Part shown: in pieces, positions 15,355-22,852 of the stretch
How positions within the stretch are numbered: position 1 is the first letter of the stretch
How the letters are laid out: every line of letters begins with the position of its first letter
Assembly: GCA_039925145.1 (NCBI GenBank)
Contig: JBDSZL010000022.1
Coordinates: 1-64,000 of the forward strand
DNA: 64,000 nt
Direction: 5' to 3'
DNA from: JBDSZL01 sp039925145
GTDB taxonomy: Bacteria; Acidobacteriota; Vicinamibacteria; Vicinamibacterales; SCN-69-37
The notes under the pieces: generated by a model
What the model saw: only the letters and a program-made list of their open reading frames with translations
Databases searched by the model: none
What the model was told of the DNA's origin: nothing
Translations under genes and position numbers: made by a program

Positions 15355-17166
15355 TCACGCCGGCTGATGACCGGCGGTCGTGGCGGACACGCCCATCGGC
15401 CGGGCCTGCCCTGCGGGTAACGTGGGGCGCCGTTCGCCGATCTGCTGCCGCCACATCGCGTAGTAAAGCCCCATTTGCTCGAGCAGCTCCGCGTGAGAGC
15501 CCGCCTCCACGATGCGACCGCGCTCGAGCACGAAAATGCGATCGGCATGCATCACGGTCGACAGCCGGTGCGCGATGAGGATCGTCATGACGTCCTGATT
15601 GGCGGCCACCTCGCGAATGGTCTCGCTGATCTCCTCTTCCGTCAGCGAGTCGAGAGAGGACGTGGCCTCGTCGAAAACCAGCAGATGCGGCTGCCGGAGA
15701 AGCGCCCGCGCAATCGAGAGCCGCTGTTTCTCACCGCCCGACACCTTGACCCCGCCTTCGCCGATGACGGTGTTGATGCCCCGGTCCGCCCTTGCGAGGA
15801 GACTGTGACACGCCGCTTGGCGGAGCACGTCGAGACAATCGGCGTCGGTGGCGGTCGGGTTGACGAACAGCAGATTCTCGCGGATGGTGCCCGAGAACAG
15901 CTGCGTGTCCTGCGTGACGAATCCGATACGCTCGCGCAACTGATCGAGGTCGATGGTGGCGGCGGAATGGCCGTTGTAGAGGATGTCTCCCGATTGCGGC
16001 CGGTAGAGTCCCACGAGCAGCTTTACCAGCGTGGTCTTGCCGGCGCCAGACGGACCGACGAATGCCACGGTGTTGCCGCGGTTCACCGAAAAGGAGATGT
16101 CGGTGAGCGCGGGCGACGAAGCGGACTGGTGCTGAAAGCTCACGTGATCGAAGGCGAGCTGTCGCAATTCGTGAAGCGGCCGCGGATTGACAGGCTTGGG
16201 CTCCTTCGGCATATCGAGGATGTCGGCGAAGTTCTTGAGCGACACCTCAGCCTCGCGGTACACGTTGATCACGTTGCCCAGTTCCTGCAGGGGCCCGAAG
16301 ATGAAGAACGAGTAGATGAACAGCGAGAAGAACTGCCCGACGGTAATGGCTTGCGTGAAGATCAGGTACAGCATCAGAAAAAGAATGCTCGTACGCAGGA
16401 GGTTCACCGCGGTGCCCTGCACGAAACTGAGACTCCGGATGTAGCGGACCTTCTTGAGCTCGAGCTGCAGAATCTTGTTGGTGGTGGCGTTCAGCCGCGC
16501 GATCTCCTGCTGTGCAAGTCCCAGGCTTTTGACGAGCTCGATGTTCCTCAGCGACTCGGTCGTCGATCCAGCCAGCGCGGTCGTCTCGGCGACAATCACC
16601 TTTTGAATGGTCTTGATCTTCTTGCTGAGCAGGGAGCTGAGCACGCCGAGGACCGGCACCGTCGCGAAGTACACGGGCGCAATCAGCCAGTGCGCGCTGA
16701 AGGCATAGACCATCACGAAGATGATGCCGACGAGCGAGGTAAACAGCAGATTGATCGAGATGTTGATGAGCTTCTCGACGTCGGTCCGCACCTTCTGCAG
16801 CTTGCCGAGTGTCTCGCCGCTGCGCTGGTCCTCGAAGACCGAGTAGGGCAGCTCGAGCGAGTGCCTGACGCCGTCGGCGTAGATTTGCGCGCCCAGCCGC
16901 TGTGTGATCACGTTGATGAAGTAATCCTGGAAGTTCTTCGCGACACGAGAGATGAACGCCACGCCCACCGCGGCGCCGAGCAGGAGACTGACGCCACGAA
17001 AGAACCCGGCGGTCGAGTACTCCTTGTACCTCGTGGCGTACTCGTCGATCACGTGCCGGAAGATGAGCGGGTCCAGCAACGAGAAGATCTGGTTGATCGC
17101 CGCGAGCCCGAGCGCAAGCGCCAGGAGCCCCCAGTAGTTTCGAAGATAGGAGTAGAGCAGTTTCAT
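15355..17166 (-). CDS. ABC exporter, fused permease and ATPase
   Basis: A 603-residue half-transporter of the MsbA/lipid-drug exporter type that works as a homodimer in the inner membrane. Six transmembrane helices occupy about 1-310. The nucleotide-binding domain has Walker A GPSGAGKTT, Q-loop, signature VSGGEKQR, Walker B LLVFDEATSSLDS and the H-loop IAHRLST. The open frame starts 54 bases further upstream, but the Met at 17166 (MKLLYSYLRNYWG) gives the normal cytoplasmic N-terminus. Substrate is not predictable. Divergent from dapC with a 91-base shared upstream region. Confidence 0.88.
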   Translation of the reverse strand: MKLLYSYLRNYWGLLALALGLAAINQIFSLLDPLIFRHVIDEYATRYKEYSTAGFFRGVSLLLGAAVGVAFISRVAKNFQDYFINVITQRLGAQIYADGVRHSLELPYSVFEDQRSGETLGKLQKVRTDVEKLINISINLLFTSLVGIIFVMVYAFSAHWLIAPVYFATVPVLGVLSSLLSKKIKTIQKVIVAETTALAGSTTESLRNIELVKSLGLAQQEIARLNATTNKILQLELKKVRYIRSLSFVQGTAVNLLRTSILFLMLYLIFTQAITVGQFFSLFIYSFFIFGPLQELGNVINVYREAEVSLKNFADILDMPKEPKPVNPRPLHELRQLAFDHVSFQHQSASSPALTDISFSVNRGNTVAFVGPSGAGKTTLVKLLVGLYRPQSGDILYNGHSAATIDLDQLRERIGFVTQDTQLFSGTIRENLLFVNPTATDADCLDVLRQAACHSLLARADRGINTVIGEGGVKVSGGEKQRLSIARALLRQPHLLVFDEATSSLDSLTEEEISETIREVAANQDVMTILIAHRLSTVMHADRIFVLERGRIVEAGSHAELLEQMGLYYAMWRQQIGERRPTLPAGQARPMGVSATTAGHQPA

Positions 17167-17257
17167 GAGTGATCCCGGAACGACGACGCTTCGCATTGTA
17201 GCTGCGTCACGGCCGGGCACCCGGACACAGTAGGATCTGCCCGATGGAGTCGTCGTC

Positions 17258-18472
17258 TTGAACCCACGCCTGGCGTTGCTGCAGCCCTATCCATTCGCGA
17301 GGCTACGAGCCCTGTTCGATGGCATCACGCCGCCAGGGCTCTCGCCCATCCGGCTGTCGATTGGCGAGCCGCAGCATGCGACGCCTCACGTCGTGATGCA
17401 GGCGCTCGCCGATCACGTGGATGGCCTGGCCGTCTATCCCACAACGCCGGGGTTGCCGGAGTTACGCGAGACCATCGCCGCCTGGTTACGGCGACGCTAC
17501 GCGCTACCGGCGCTCTGCGCCGACACTCAAGTGCTTCCGGTAAACGGGAGCCGCGAAGCCCTCTTTGCCTTTGCGCAGGCCGCCGTCGACAGTTCAGCCA
17601 GCGACTCACACGAGCAGCGCGACGCCGGCCGCCCACTCGTCGTGTGTCCCAACCCCTTCTACCAGATCTACGAAGGCGCGGCGATCCTGGCGGGAGCGGA
17701 GACCGCCTTCCTGAATCAGACCGCTGAGACTGAGTTCGCTCTGGACTTCGACAGCCTTTCGGCTGCCGACTGGTCGCGCGTGCAGCTTGTCTATGTGTGT
17801 TCGCCAGCCAACCCGACGGGCAAGGTGACCACCCTGGCGGAATGGCAGACGCTCTTCGAGCTGGCCGACCGCCACCAGTTCGCCATTGCCTCCGACGAAT
17901 GCTACGGCGAGATCTATCCGGAAGACGGCGCCCCACCGCTTGGCGCGCTCGAAGCCGCGGTGCGGCTCGGGCGTCACGACTTCAGGCGGTTGGTGGTCTT
18001 TGGCAGTCTCTCGAAGCGATCGAACGTGCCCGGACTTCGCTCGGGCTACGTCGCCGGCGACGCGTCGCTGCTCGAGCCGTTTCTGCTGTACCGCACGTAT
18101 CATGGGTGCGCCATGAGCCTGACGGTGCAGCACGCGAGCATTGCGGCCTGGCGCGACGAAGCCCACGTGCAGGACAATCGCGTCCAATACGCGGCCAAGT
18201 TCAGCGCGGTCCGGCCGCTGCTTGATCCAGTGTTGGACGTGCGACTGCCCGAGGCCGGGTTCTACCTCTGGGCCGGGGTGCCGGGTGGTGACGATGAGCG
18301 GTGTGCGAGAGAGCTGTTCGCCGGCGCTCACGTGACCGTTTTGCCCGGCTCGTATCTCGGCAGAGAAGCGCACGGCCGAAATCCGGGTCGGGGTTACATC
18401 CGGATTGCGCTCGTCCCGGAGATCGAGCAGTGTGTCGAGGCCGCTCGCCGGATCGCGCGCCTGTATCGTTGA
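17258..18472 (+). CDS. dapC: Succinyldiaminopimelate transaminase
   Basis: A 404-residue class I/II PLP aminotransferase. It makes N-succinyl-LL-diaminopimelate from the 6-oxo acid in the succinylase branch of lysine/meso-DAP synthesis. The PLP lysine is in VVFGSLSKRSNVPGLRSGY. Other motifs are LSIGEPQH, YPTTPGLPELRE, NPTGKVT and SDECYGEIY. The frame starts at TTG 17258 with GGAG eight bases upstream; an out-of-frame ATG at 17244 hits a stop immediately. The assignment to dapC rather than another aminotransferase is strengthened by dapD and dapE following directly. Confidence 0.9.
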   Translation: MNPRLALLQPYPFARLRALFDGITPPGLSPIRLSIGEPQHATPHVVMQALADHVDGLAVYPTTPGLPELRETIAAWLRRRYALPALCADTQVLPVNGSREALFAFAQAAVDSSASDSHEQRDAGRPLVVCPNPFYQIYEGAAILAGAETAFLNQTAETEFALDFDSLSAADWSRVQLVYVCSPANPTGKVTTLAEWQTLFELADRHQFAIASDECYGEIYPEDGAPPLGALEAAVRLGRHDFRRLVVFGSLSKRSNVPGLRSGYVAGDASLLEPFLLYRTYHGCAMSLTVQHASIAAWRDEAHVQDNRVQYAAKFSAVRPLLDPVLDVRLPEAGFYLWAGVPGGDDERCARELFAGAHVTVLPGSYLGREAHGRNPGRGYIRIALVPEIEQCVEAARRIARLYR

Positions 18473-18487
18473 GCAGGAGAAATCGGA

Positions 18488-19312
18488 ATGCACACAGACG
18501 CGCTTGAGTCCGTTATTGACGCGGCGTTCGATCGCCGCGCCGACATCACGCCCGCCAGCGCGCCGGCAGATCTGTCGGCGGCTATCGACGAGGTCATCGA
18601 CGGCCTCAACGCCGGTCGACTCCGCGTCGCGGAGAAGATTGACGGGTCCTGGGTCACGCACCAATGGATCAAAAAGGCGGTGCTGCTCTACTTCCGCACC
18701 CACGACAACCGCGTGATGCACGGAGACGCGACACGCTATTTCGACAAAGTGCCGACCCGGTTCGACGGGTATACCGACGCCCAGTTCCGCGCCGGCGGCT
18801 TTCGCGTGGTGCCGCCGGCCGTTGCCCGCACCGGCAGCTATATCGGCCGCAACGTGATCCTGATGCCGTCGTTCGTGAACATCGGTGCCTACGTGGACGA
18901 GGGCACGATGGTGGATACGTGGGTCACGGTCGGATCCTGCGCGCAGATTGGCAAGAACGTGCACCTCTCCGGCGGTGTCGGCATCGGCGGGGTGCTCGAA
19001 CCCCTGCAGGCGAACCCCACCATCATCGAAGATCACTGTTTCATCGGCGCTCGCTCCGAAATCGTCGAAGGCGTCGTTGTCGAAGCGCACTCGGTCATCG
19101 CGATGGGCGTGTATATCAGTCAGAGCACGAAGATTTACGATCGCGCGACCGGACAGGTGCACTACGGACGTGTGCCGGCCGGATCGGTGGTCGTCTCCGG
19201 CAGCCTCCCCGCAGCCGATGGCAGCCACTCGCTCTACTGCGCGGTCATCGTCAAGCGCGTCGACGCACAGACGCGGGCCAAGACGTCGATCAACGATCTC
19301 CTGCGAGCCTGA
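18488..19312 (+). CDS. dapD: 2,3,4,5-tetrahydropyridine-2,6-dicarboxylate N-succinyltransferase
   Basis: A 274-residue trimeric left-handed beta-helix acyltransferase that transfers succinyl from succinyl-CoA to tetrahydrodipicolinate, the step before DapC. The hexapeptide repeat region starts at about 105 with GSYIGRNVILMPSFVNIGAY, then DTWVTVGSCAQIGKNVHLSG and GARSEIVEGV. The N-terminal helical domain and C-terminal strand are complete. It begins 15 bases after dapC and ends 23 bases before dapE, so the three genes form one operon. Confidence 0.95.
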   Translation: MHTDALESVIDAAFDRRADITPASAPADLSAAIDEVIDGLNAGRLRVAEKIDGSWVTHQWIKKAVLLYFRTHDNRVMHGDATRYFDKVPTRFDGYTDAQFRAGGFRVVPPAVARTGSYIGRNVILMPSFVNIGAYVDEGTMVDTWVTVGSCAQIGKNVHLSGGVGIGGVLEPLQANPTIIEDHCFIGARSEIVEGVVVEAHSVIAMGVYISQSTKIYDRATGQVHYGRVPAGSVVVSGSLPAADGSHSLYCAVIVKRVDAQTRAKTSINDLLRA

Positions 19313-19335
19313 GACGACGGGAGCCAGCCAAGCCC

Positions 19336-20496
19336 ATGTCCTCACCCTCAGACGAGATCCACCGGTCGACGCTCGAGTTGGCGCGCAATCTGATCGCCCG
19401 CGCGTCGTTGACACCGGCCGATGCGGGGTGCATCGACGTGATTGCCGAACGGCTGCAGCGAACGGGGTTTGCGTGCGAGCGGATCGATCGGGGTGGCGTG
19501 AGCAACCTCTGGGCTCGCCGCGGTGATGCGCGTCCGCTTGTCTGCTTTGCGGGACACGTTGACGTGGTGCCGCCGGGGCCGGCGTCGGAATGGGTCAGCG
19601 ATCCGTTCGCGCCCACCGAGCGCGACGGCTATCTCTACGGCCGCGGCACGGCGGACATGAAGACACCGCTTGCGGCGTCGATCACCGCGATCGAGCGGCT
19701 GGTCCGCGGCGGCGACTCGCCCCCGGGATCGATCGGGCTCATCGTCACCTCCGATGAAGAGGGGGCGGCCACGGACGGGACTGTGGCGGTGGTCGAGTGG
19801 CTCCGCGCCCGTGGGGAGCGTATCGATCAGTGCATCCTCACTGAGCCGACCTCGTCTGAGCGGCTGGGGGACACCATCAAGAACGGCCGTCGCGGATCCC
19901 TGAGCGGTCGGTTGACTGTGAAGGGCGTGCAAGGACACATCGCATATCCGCACCTGGCGCGAAATCCCATTCACCTGGCCCTGCCGGCGCTCACCGAGCT
20001 CATGGGCATGGAGTGGGATCGAGGCGACGCGTCATTTGAGCCCACCAGCTTTCAGGTGTCGAACATTCACGCGGGGACTGGGGCCGGCAACGTGATTCCG
20101 TCGGTGCTCGGGGCCGATTTCAACTTCCGGTTCGCGCCGACGTCCTCCGAGGCGTCACTCGCGTCAGGCGTGGCCGCTGTCCTCGAGAAGTTTGGCCTGG
20201 AGTACGAGCTGTCCTGGACGCTGTCGGGCGCCCCGTTCATCACTCGCGTCGGGCGCCTGGTGGATCTACTGGCGCGCGCCGTTCGCGAGGTGACCGGCGT
20301 CGAGCCCGCGTTGTCGACCGGCGGCGGCACATCAGACGGCCGGTTCCTGGCGGCCGTGGCCGACGAGGTGGTGGAGTTCGGGCCGGTGAACGAGTCGATC
20401 CACAAGGCCAACGAGCGGATCAGTCTTGCCGATCTCGCGCCACTGTCGGCTATCTACGAGCGGGCATTGGGCCTTCTATTGGCAACTTCCACCTGA
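19336..20496 (+). CDS. dapE: Succinyl-diaminopimelate desuccinylase
   Basis: A 386-residue M20-family zinc hydrolase that releases LL-diaminopimelate and succinate. Metal and catalytic motifs are in place: CFAGHVDVVPPG (first His and Asp), YGRGTADMK (bridging Asp), TSDEEGAATDGT (catalytic Glu pair), VKGVQGHIAYPHLARNPIH (lid His), and a final E-x-x-x-x-IHKANE histidine. The much longer open frame in this phase is not used; ATG 19336 gives the normal length. Last gene of dapC-dapD-dapE. Confidence 0.95.
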   Translation: MSSPSDEIHRSTLELARNLIARASLTPADAGCIDVIAERLQRTGFACERIDRGGVSNLWARRGDARPLVCFAGHVDVVPPGPASEWVSDPFAPTERDGYLYGRGTADMKTPLAASITAIERLVRGGDSPPGSIGLIVTSDEEGAATDGTVAVVEWLRARGERIDQCILTEPTSSERLGDTIKNGRRGSLSGRLTVKGVQGHIAYPHLARNPIHLALPALTELMGMEWDRGDASFEPTSFQVSNIHAGTGAGNVIPSVLGADFNFRFAPTSSEASLASGVAAVLEKFGLEYELSWTLSGAPFITRVGRLVDLLARAVREVTGVEPALSTGGGTSDGRFLAAVADEVVEFGPVNESIHKANERISLADLAPLSAIYERALGLLLATST

Positions 20497-20610
20497 GGCT
20501 TCCCCTCGGGTGTACCATGGGCGACCAATCACACGGAGTCTCGTTGCGAGCTGCGCCCAGGCGCGGTGTCGCTGCATTGGCTTCTGTCTCTTGACCCTGA
20601 GGAGAATTAC

Positions 20611-21075
20611 ATGGCCGACCCAGCCGGCAGCACGTCGAACGGCGCCCCCGCAAAGGACCTGATCTCGTTTCTGGACGAATACCTGGTGCGGAAGGCGCCG
20701 TTCCAGATTCCCCCAGGCGGCAAGGAATGGATCGTGAAGTACGGGCCCTGGATTACCGTCGTCCTGCTGATCCTGTTCTTGCCCGCGCTGCTGTTCGTGC
20801 TCGGTGTCGGCACTGTGCTCGTGCCGTTTGGGGGGCCGGCCTACGCGGCGAGCTTCGGGCTGGCGACCATTCTGCTCATCGTGCAAATCGGCATGATGGT
20901 CATGGCGTTGCCCGGTCTGTTTGCGCGCAAGAAGTCGGGGTGGACGCTGCTGTTCTATGCGCAGCTGGTCGGGCTTGTCGTGTCACTGGCGAGCGGCAAC
21001 ATCATCGGTGCGCTGATTGGCGCGGTGATCGGCCTCTACATCCTGTTTCAGGTTCGAACGCTGTACGTGAACTGA
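20611..21075 (+). CDS. Small integral membrane protein of unknown function
   Basis: A 154-residue protein. A hydrophilic N-terminus (about 1-47, containing an amphipathic FLDEYLVRKAPFQIP segment) is followed by four hydrophobic helices separated by short loops, one with an ARKKSGW basic turn. GAGGAG lies about 7 bases before ATG 20611; an upstream in-frame ATG is less well supported. No family was recognised. It follows dapE by 114 bases and is convergent with the EVE-domain gene. Confidence 0.7.
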   Translation: MADPAGSTSNGAPAKDLISFLDEYLVRKAPFQIPPGGKEWIVKYGPWITVVLLILFLPALLFVLGVGTVLVPFGGPAYAASFGLATILLIVQIGMMVMALPGLFARKKSGWTLLFYAQLVGLVVSLASGNIIGALIGAVIGLYILFQVRTLYVN

Positions 21076-21100
21076 CCGCCGATGCGCCGGCGCGCAGGTT

Positions 21101-21565
21101 TCACACCTTGCGGCCGGCCATCGCCAGCACCTTCTTGTAGTGGGGGGCACTCACCGGCTGCACGGATAACCGCATGCCCCTCGCCAGGAGCAACATGCCA
21201 TCGAGGGCGGGCTCCGCGCGCAATCGGTCGAGTGGCAGGAGCGCCGGGAACGTCTCGGCGTACTCCACCTCGGCGCAGTCCCATCGCGGCTGGGCCCGCG
21301 TCGACTTCGCGTCGTAATAGTCGCTCTTGGGATCGAACTGCGTAGGATCGACGACGCCTGTGCGCACGACCTCTGCCAGACCCGCCACGCCTGGCGGCGC
21401 GGCATTCGAGTGATAGAACAACACGCGATCGCCAGGCTGCATGTCGCGCATGTGGTTGCGCGCCTGGTAGTTGCGCACGCCAGTCCAAGCCGCGCGCTTG
21501 ACGCGCTTCAGATCGTCGATGCTGAAGTCCTCGGGCTCCGACTTGATCAACCAGTACTTCGCCAT
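21101..21565 (-). CDS. EVE-domain protein (THYN1-like)
   Basis: A 154-residue single-domain EVE protein of the PUA-like superfamily. Members bind modified bases in DNA or RNA. Characteristic pieces are the start KYWLIKSEPEDFSIDDL, then WTGVRNYQARNHMRDM and GDRVLFYHSN, and a following GLAEVV strand. The likely aromatic-cage residues (W28, Y33, Y51 region) are kept. It is a lone gene; the palindromic repeat cluster begins 14 bases upstream of its start codon. Confidence 0.9.
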   Translation of the reverse strand: MAKYWLIKSEPEDFSIDDLKRVKRAAWTGVRNYQARNHMRDMQPGDRVLFYHSNAAPPGVAGLAEVVRTGVVDPTQFDPKSDYYDAKSTRAQPRWDCAEVEYAETFPALLPLDRLRAEPALDGMLLLARGMRLSVQPVSAPHYKKVLAMAGRKV

Positions 21566-21578
21566 GGCAACAGTCTAA

Positions 21579-21728
21579 GAGACCGGGTCTCCGTCAGGTG
21601 CACTTCAAAGGAGACCCGGTCTCTTCTGTCTGCGACTCCGACGCCCTTCTAAGGAGACCCGGTCTCTTCTGTCGGCGATTAGGAGACCGGGTCTCCGTCA
21701 GGTGCACTTCAAAGGAGACCCGGTCTCC
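21579..21728. repeat. Palindromic repeat cluster, five arms, with a 45-base direct duplication
   Basis: Five copies of a 13-15 base arm occur here, GAGACCGGGTCTC or its complement: 21579-21592, 21610-21623, 21653-21666, 21682-21696 and 21714-21728. Each arm is itself a 6+1+6 palindrome. Arms 1-2 and 4-5 are exact inverted repeats around the same 17-base loop (GTCAGGTGCACTTCAAA), so a 45-base block is duplicated at 21579-21623 and 21683-21727. The cluster fills the gap between the EVE gene start and the end of the lipocalin gene. It resembles a REP/ERIC-like dispersed element rather than a CRISPR. Confidence 0.9.
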
Positions 21729-21736
21729 TCTCTTGC

Positions 21737-22852
21737 TCACCGCAGCACGGTCCCCATCGACGGGCCTGCATAGCCGGTCATCTCCAGATAGCCTCGGCCC
21801 TGAACTGGCCGGCTATGACTCTGGCCGGTGACATCGATGGCGCCTTCCCAGTAGGTCACGCCGGTCGAGCCTTCGGTGTGCAGTTCCTGATCGTCGACCG
21901 CCGCGGTCACGATGAGATCCAGACCCGCCGAAGGCACGCTCACCTGCCAGCTCACAGGGTATCGGGCGCCGCTGACCGGCGACCGCCAGGTGCGACCGGC
22001 GCGCGGTTGCAAGTGGAAGGTGCCGGCATTCAACGTGTGCAGGCCGGAGCCGGCATCCACGAGTGTGCCACTCGAATGCGGGTCGATCGATCCGTCCGTA
22101 CGCCTGAGCTGAAACAGCATCAGGTCGCGGCCATCCTCGAGTTGAATCGAGAACCAGTCCCAGCCGACCTGCTGCGCTTCGAGGAAGCTCGTGCCGAACT
22201 CGTGATCCATCCAGCTCAGGCCTGTCACCGCCAGCTTTCGACCGTCGATCGTGATGGCGCCGCGCGTTGGCATGCGGGTGAGCGAGTAGTACAGAGACGC
22301 GTTGCCAGCCGCCGATCCCTTGCTGCTGAATCCCCGCTCGCCGTGCAGAACGACGGGGCGGTCCTCCGCAAGCGATAGATCGATGCCGAATTCCGCCGTC
22401 GACGCGCTGAGGCGATGCCGCCCCTGCGAATCGATCGTGGCTTCCCAGTCGTCGTTCCAGACGCGGTACCGGTCCACTGTCGCGCCGGCCCATCCGGGCC
22501 CTGCCCGGTTCATGCGGTCGGTGAAGTGGTAGCGCCTGCCTGACACGTCAGTCAGCGCCACGTGCGTCATGAACAGATCGCGGACCGCCCACGCCGACCG
22601 GTTGGCTGGGGCCGGATCGAGCCCCACACGAAAGAATGTGAGCTGATAGCCGAAGCGATGCGCGTCGGCCGCCTCGACGTTCCCGGTGTAATACCACCAC
22701 TCGAGTTTGTACTCCGGGTGACTCGCATGATCGGCCGGCAGCTTGATGGTGCGGCCCACGACAGCAGCTTTCCATCCTGGACTCGGACTCTGGGCCGAAG
22801 CGGCAAGCATTGCTGCCAGCACCATCGTCGCCGCGATTCCCGCTTGCCTCAT
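21737..22852 (-). CDS. CrtC/AttH-like lipocalin-domain protein
   Basis: A 371-residue exported protein of the AttH/CrtC (hydroxyneurosporene synthase-like) family, a double lipocalin beta-barrel that binds hydrophobic ligands. A signal peptide covers about 1-20. Family landmarks are HPEYKLEWWYYTGNV, FGYQLTFFRVG and the second-domain WMDHEFGTSFL and GWDWFSIQLEDGRDLM. ATG 22852 overlaps the permease stop by four bases (ATGA). The gene order ATPase-permease-AttH matches att-type ABC operons, in which the lipocalin is thought to act as a carrier with the FtsX-type permease. Ligand unknown. Confidence 0.85.
   Translation of the reverse strand: MRQAGIAATMVLAAMLAASAQSPSPGWKAAVVGRTIKLPADHASHPEYKLEWWYYTGNVEAADAHRFGYQLTFFRVGLDPAPANRSAWAVRDLFMTHVALTDVSGRRYHFTDRMNRAGPGWAGATVDRYRVWNDDWEATIDSQGRHRLSASTAEFGIDLSLAEDRPVVLHGERGFSSKGSAAGNASLYYSLTRMPTRGAITIDGRKLAVTGLSWMDHEFGTSFLEAQQVGWDWFSIQLEDGRDLMLFQLRRTDGSIDPHSSGTLVDAGSGLHTLNAGTFHLQPRAGRTWRSPVSGARYPVSWQVSVPSAGLDLIVTAAVDDQELHTEGSTGVTYWEGAIDVTGQSHSRPVQGRGYLEMTGYAGPSMGTVLR

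Noticed and set aside
15475..15500. Possible frameshift at the end of the ABC exporter
   Set aside because: The nucleotide-binding domain is complete through the H-loop and D-loop, and the remaining tail is a normal-length C-terminus.
21579..21728. CRISPR array
   Set aside because: Arms alternate in orientation, spacing is irregular, one 17-base spacer is repeated exactly, and no cas gene is near.
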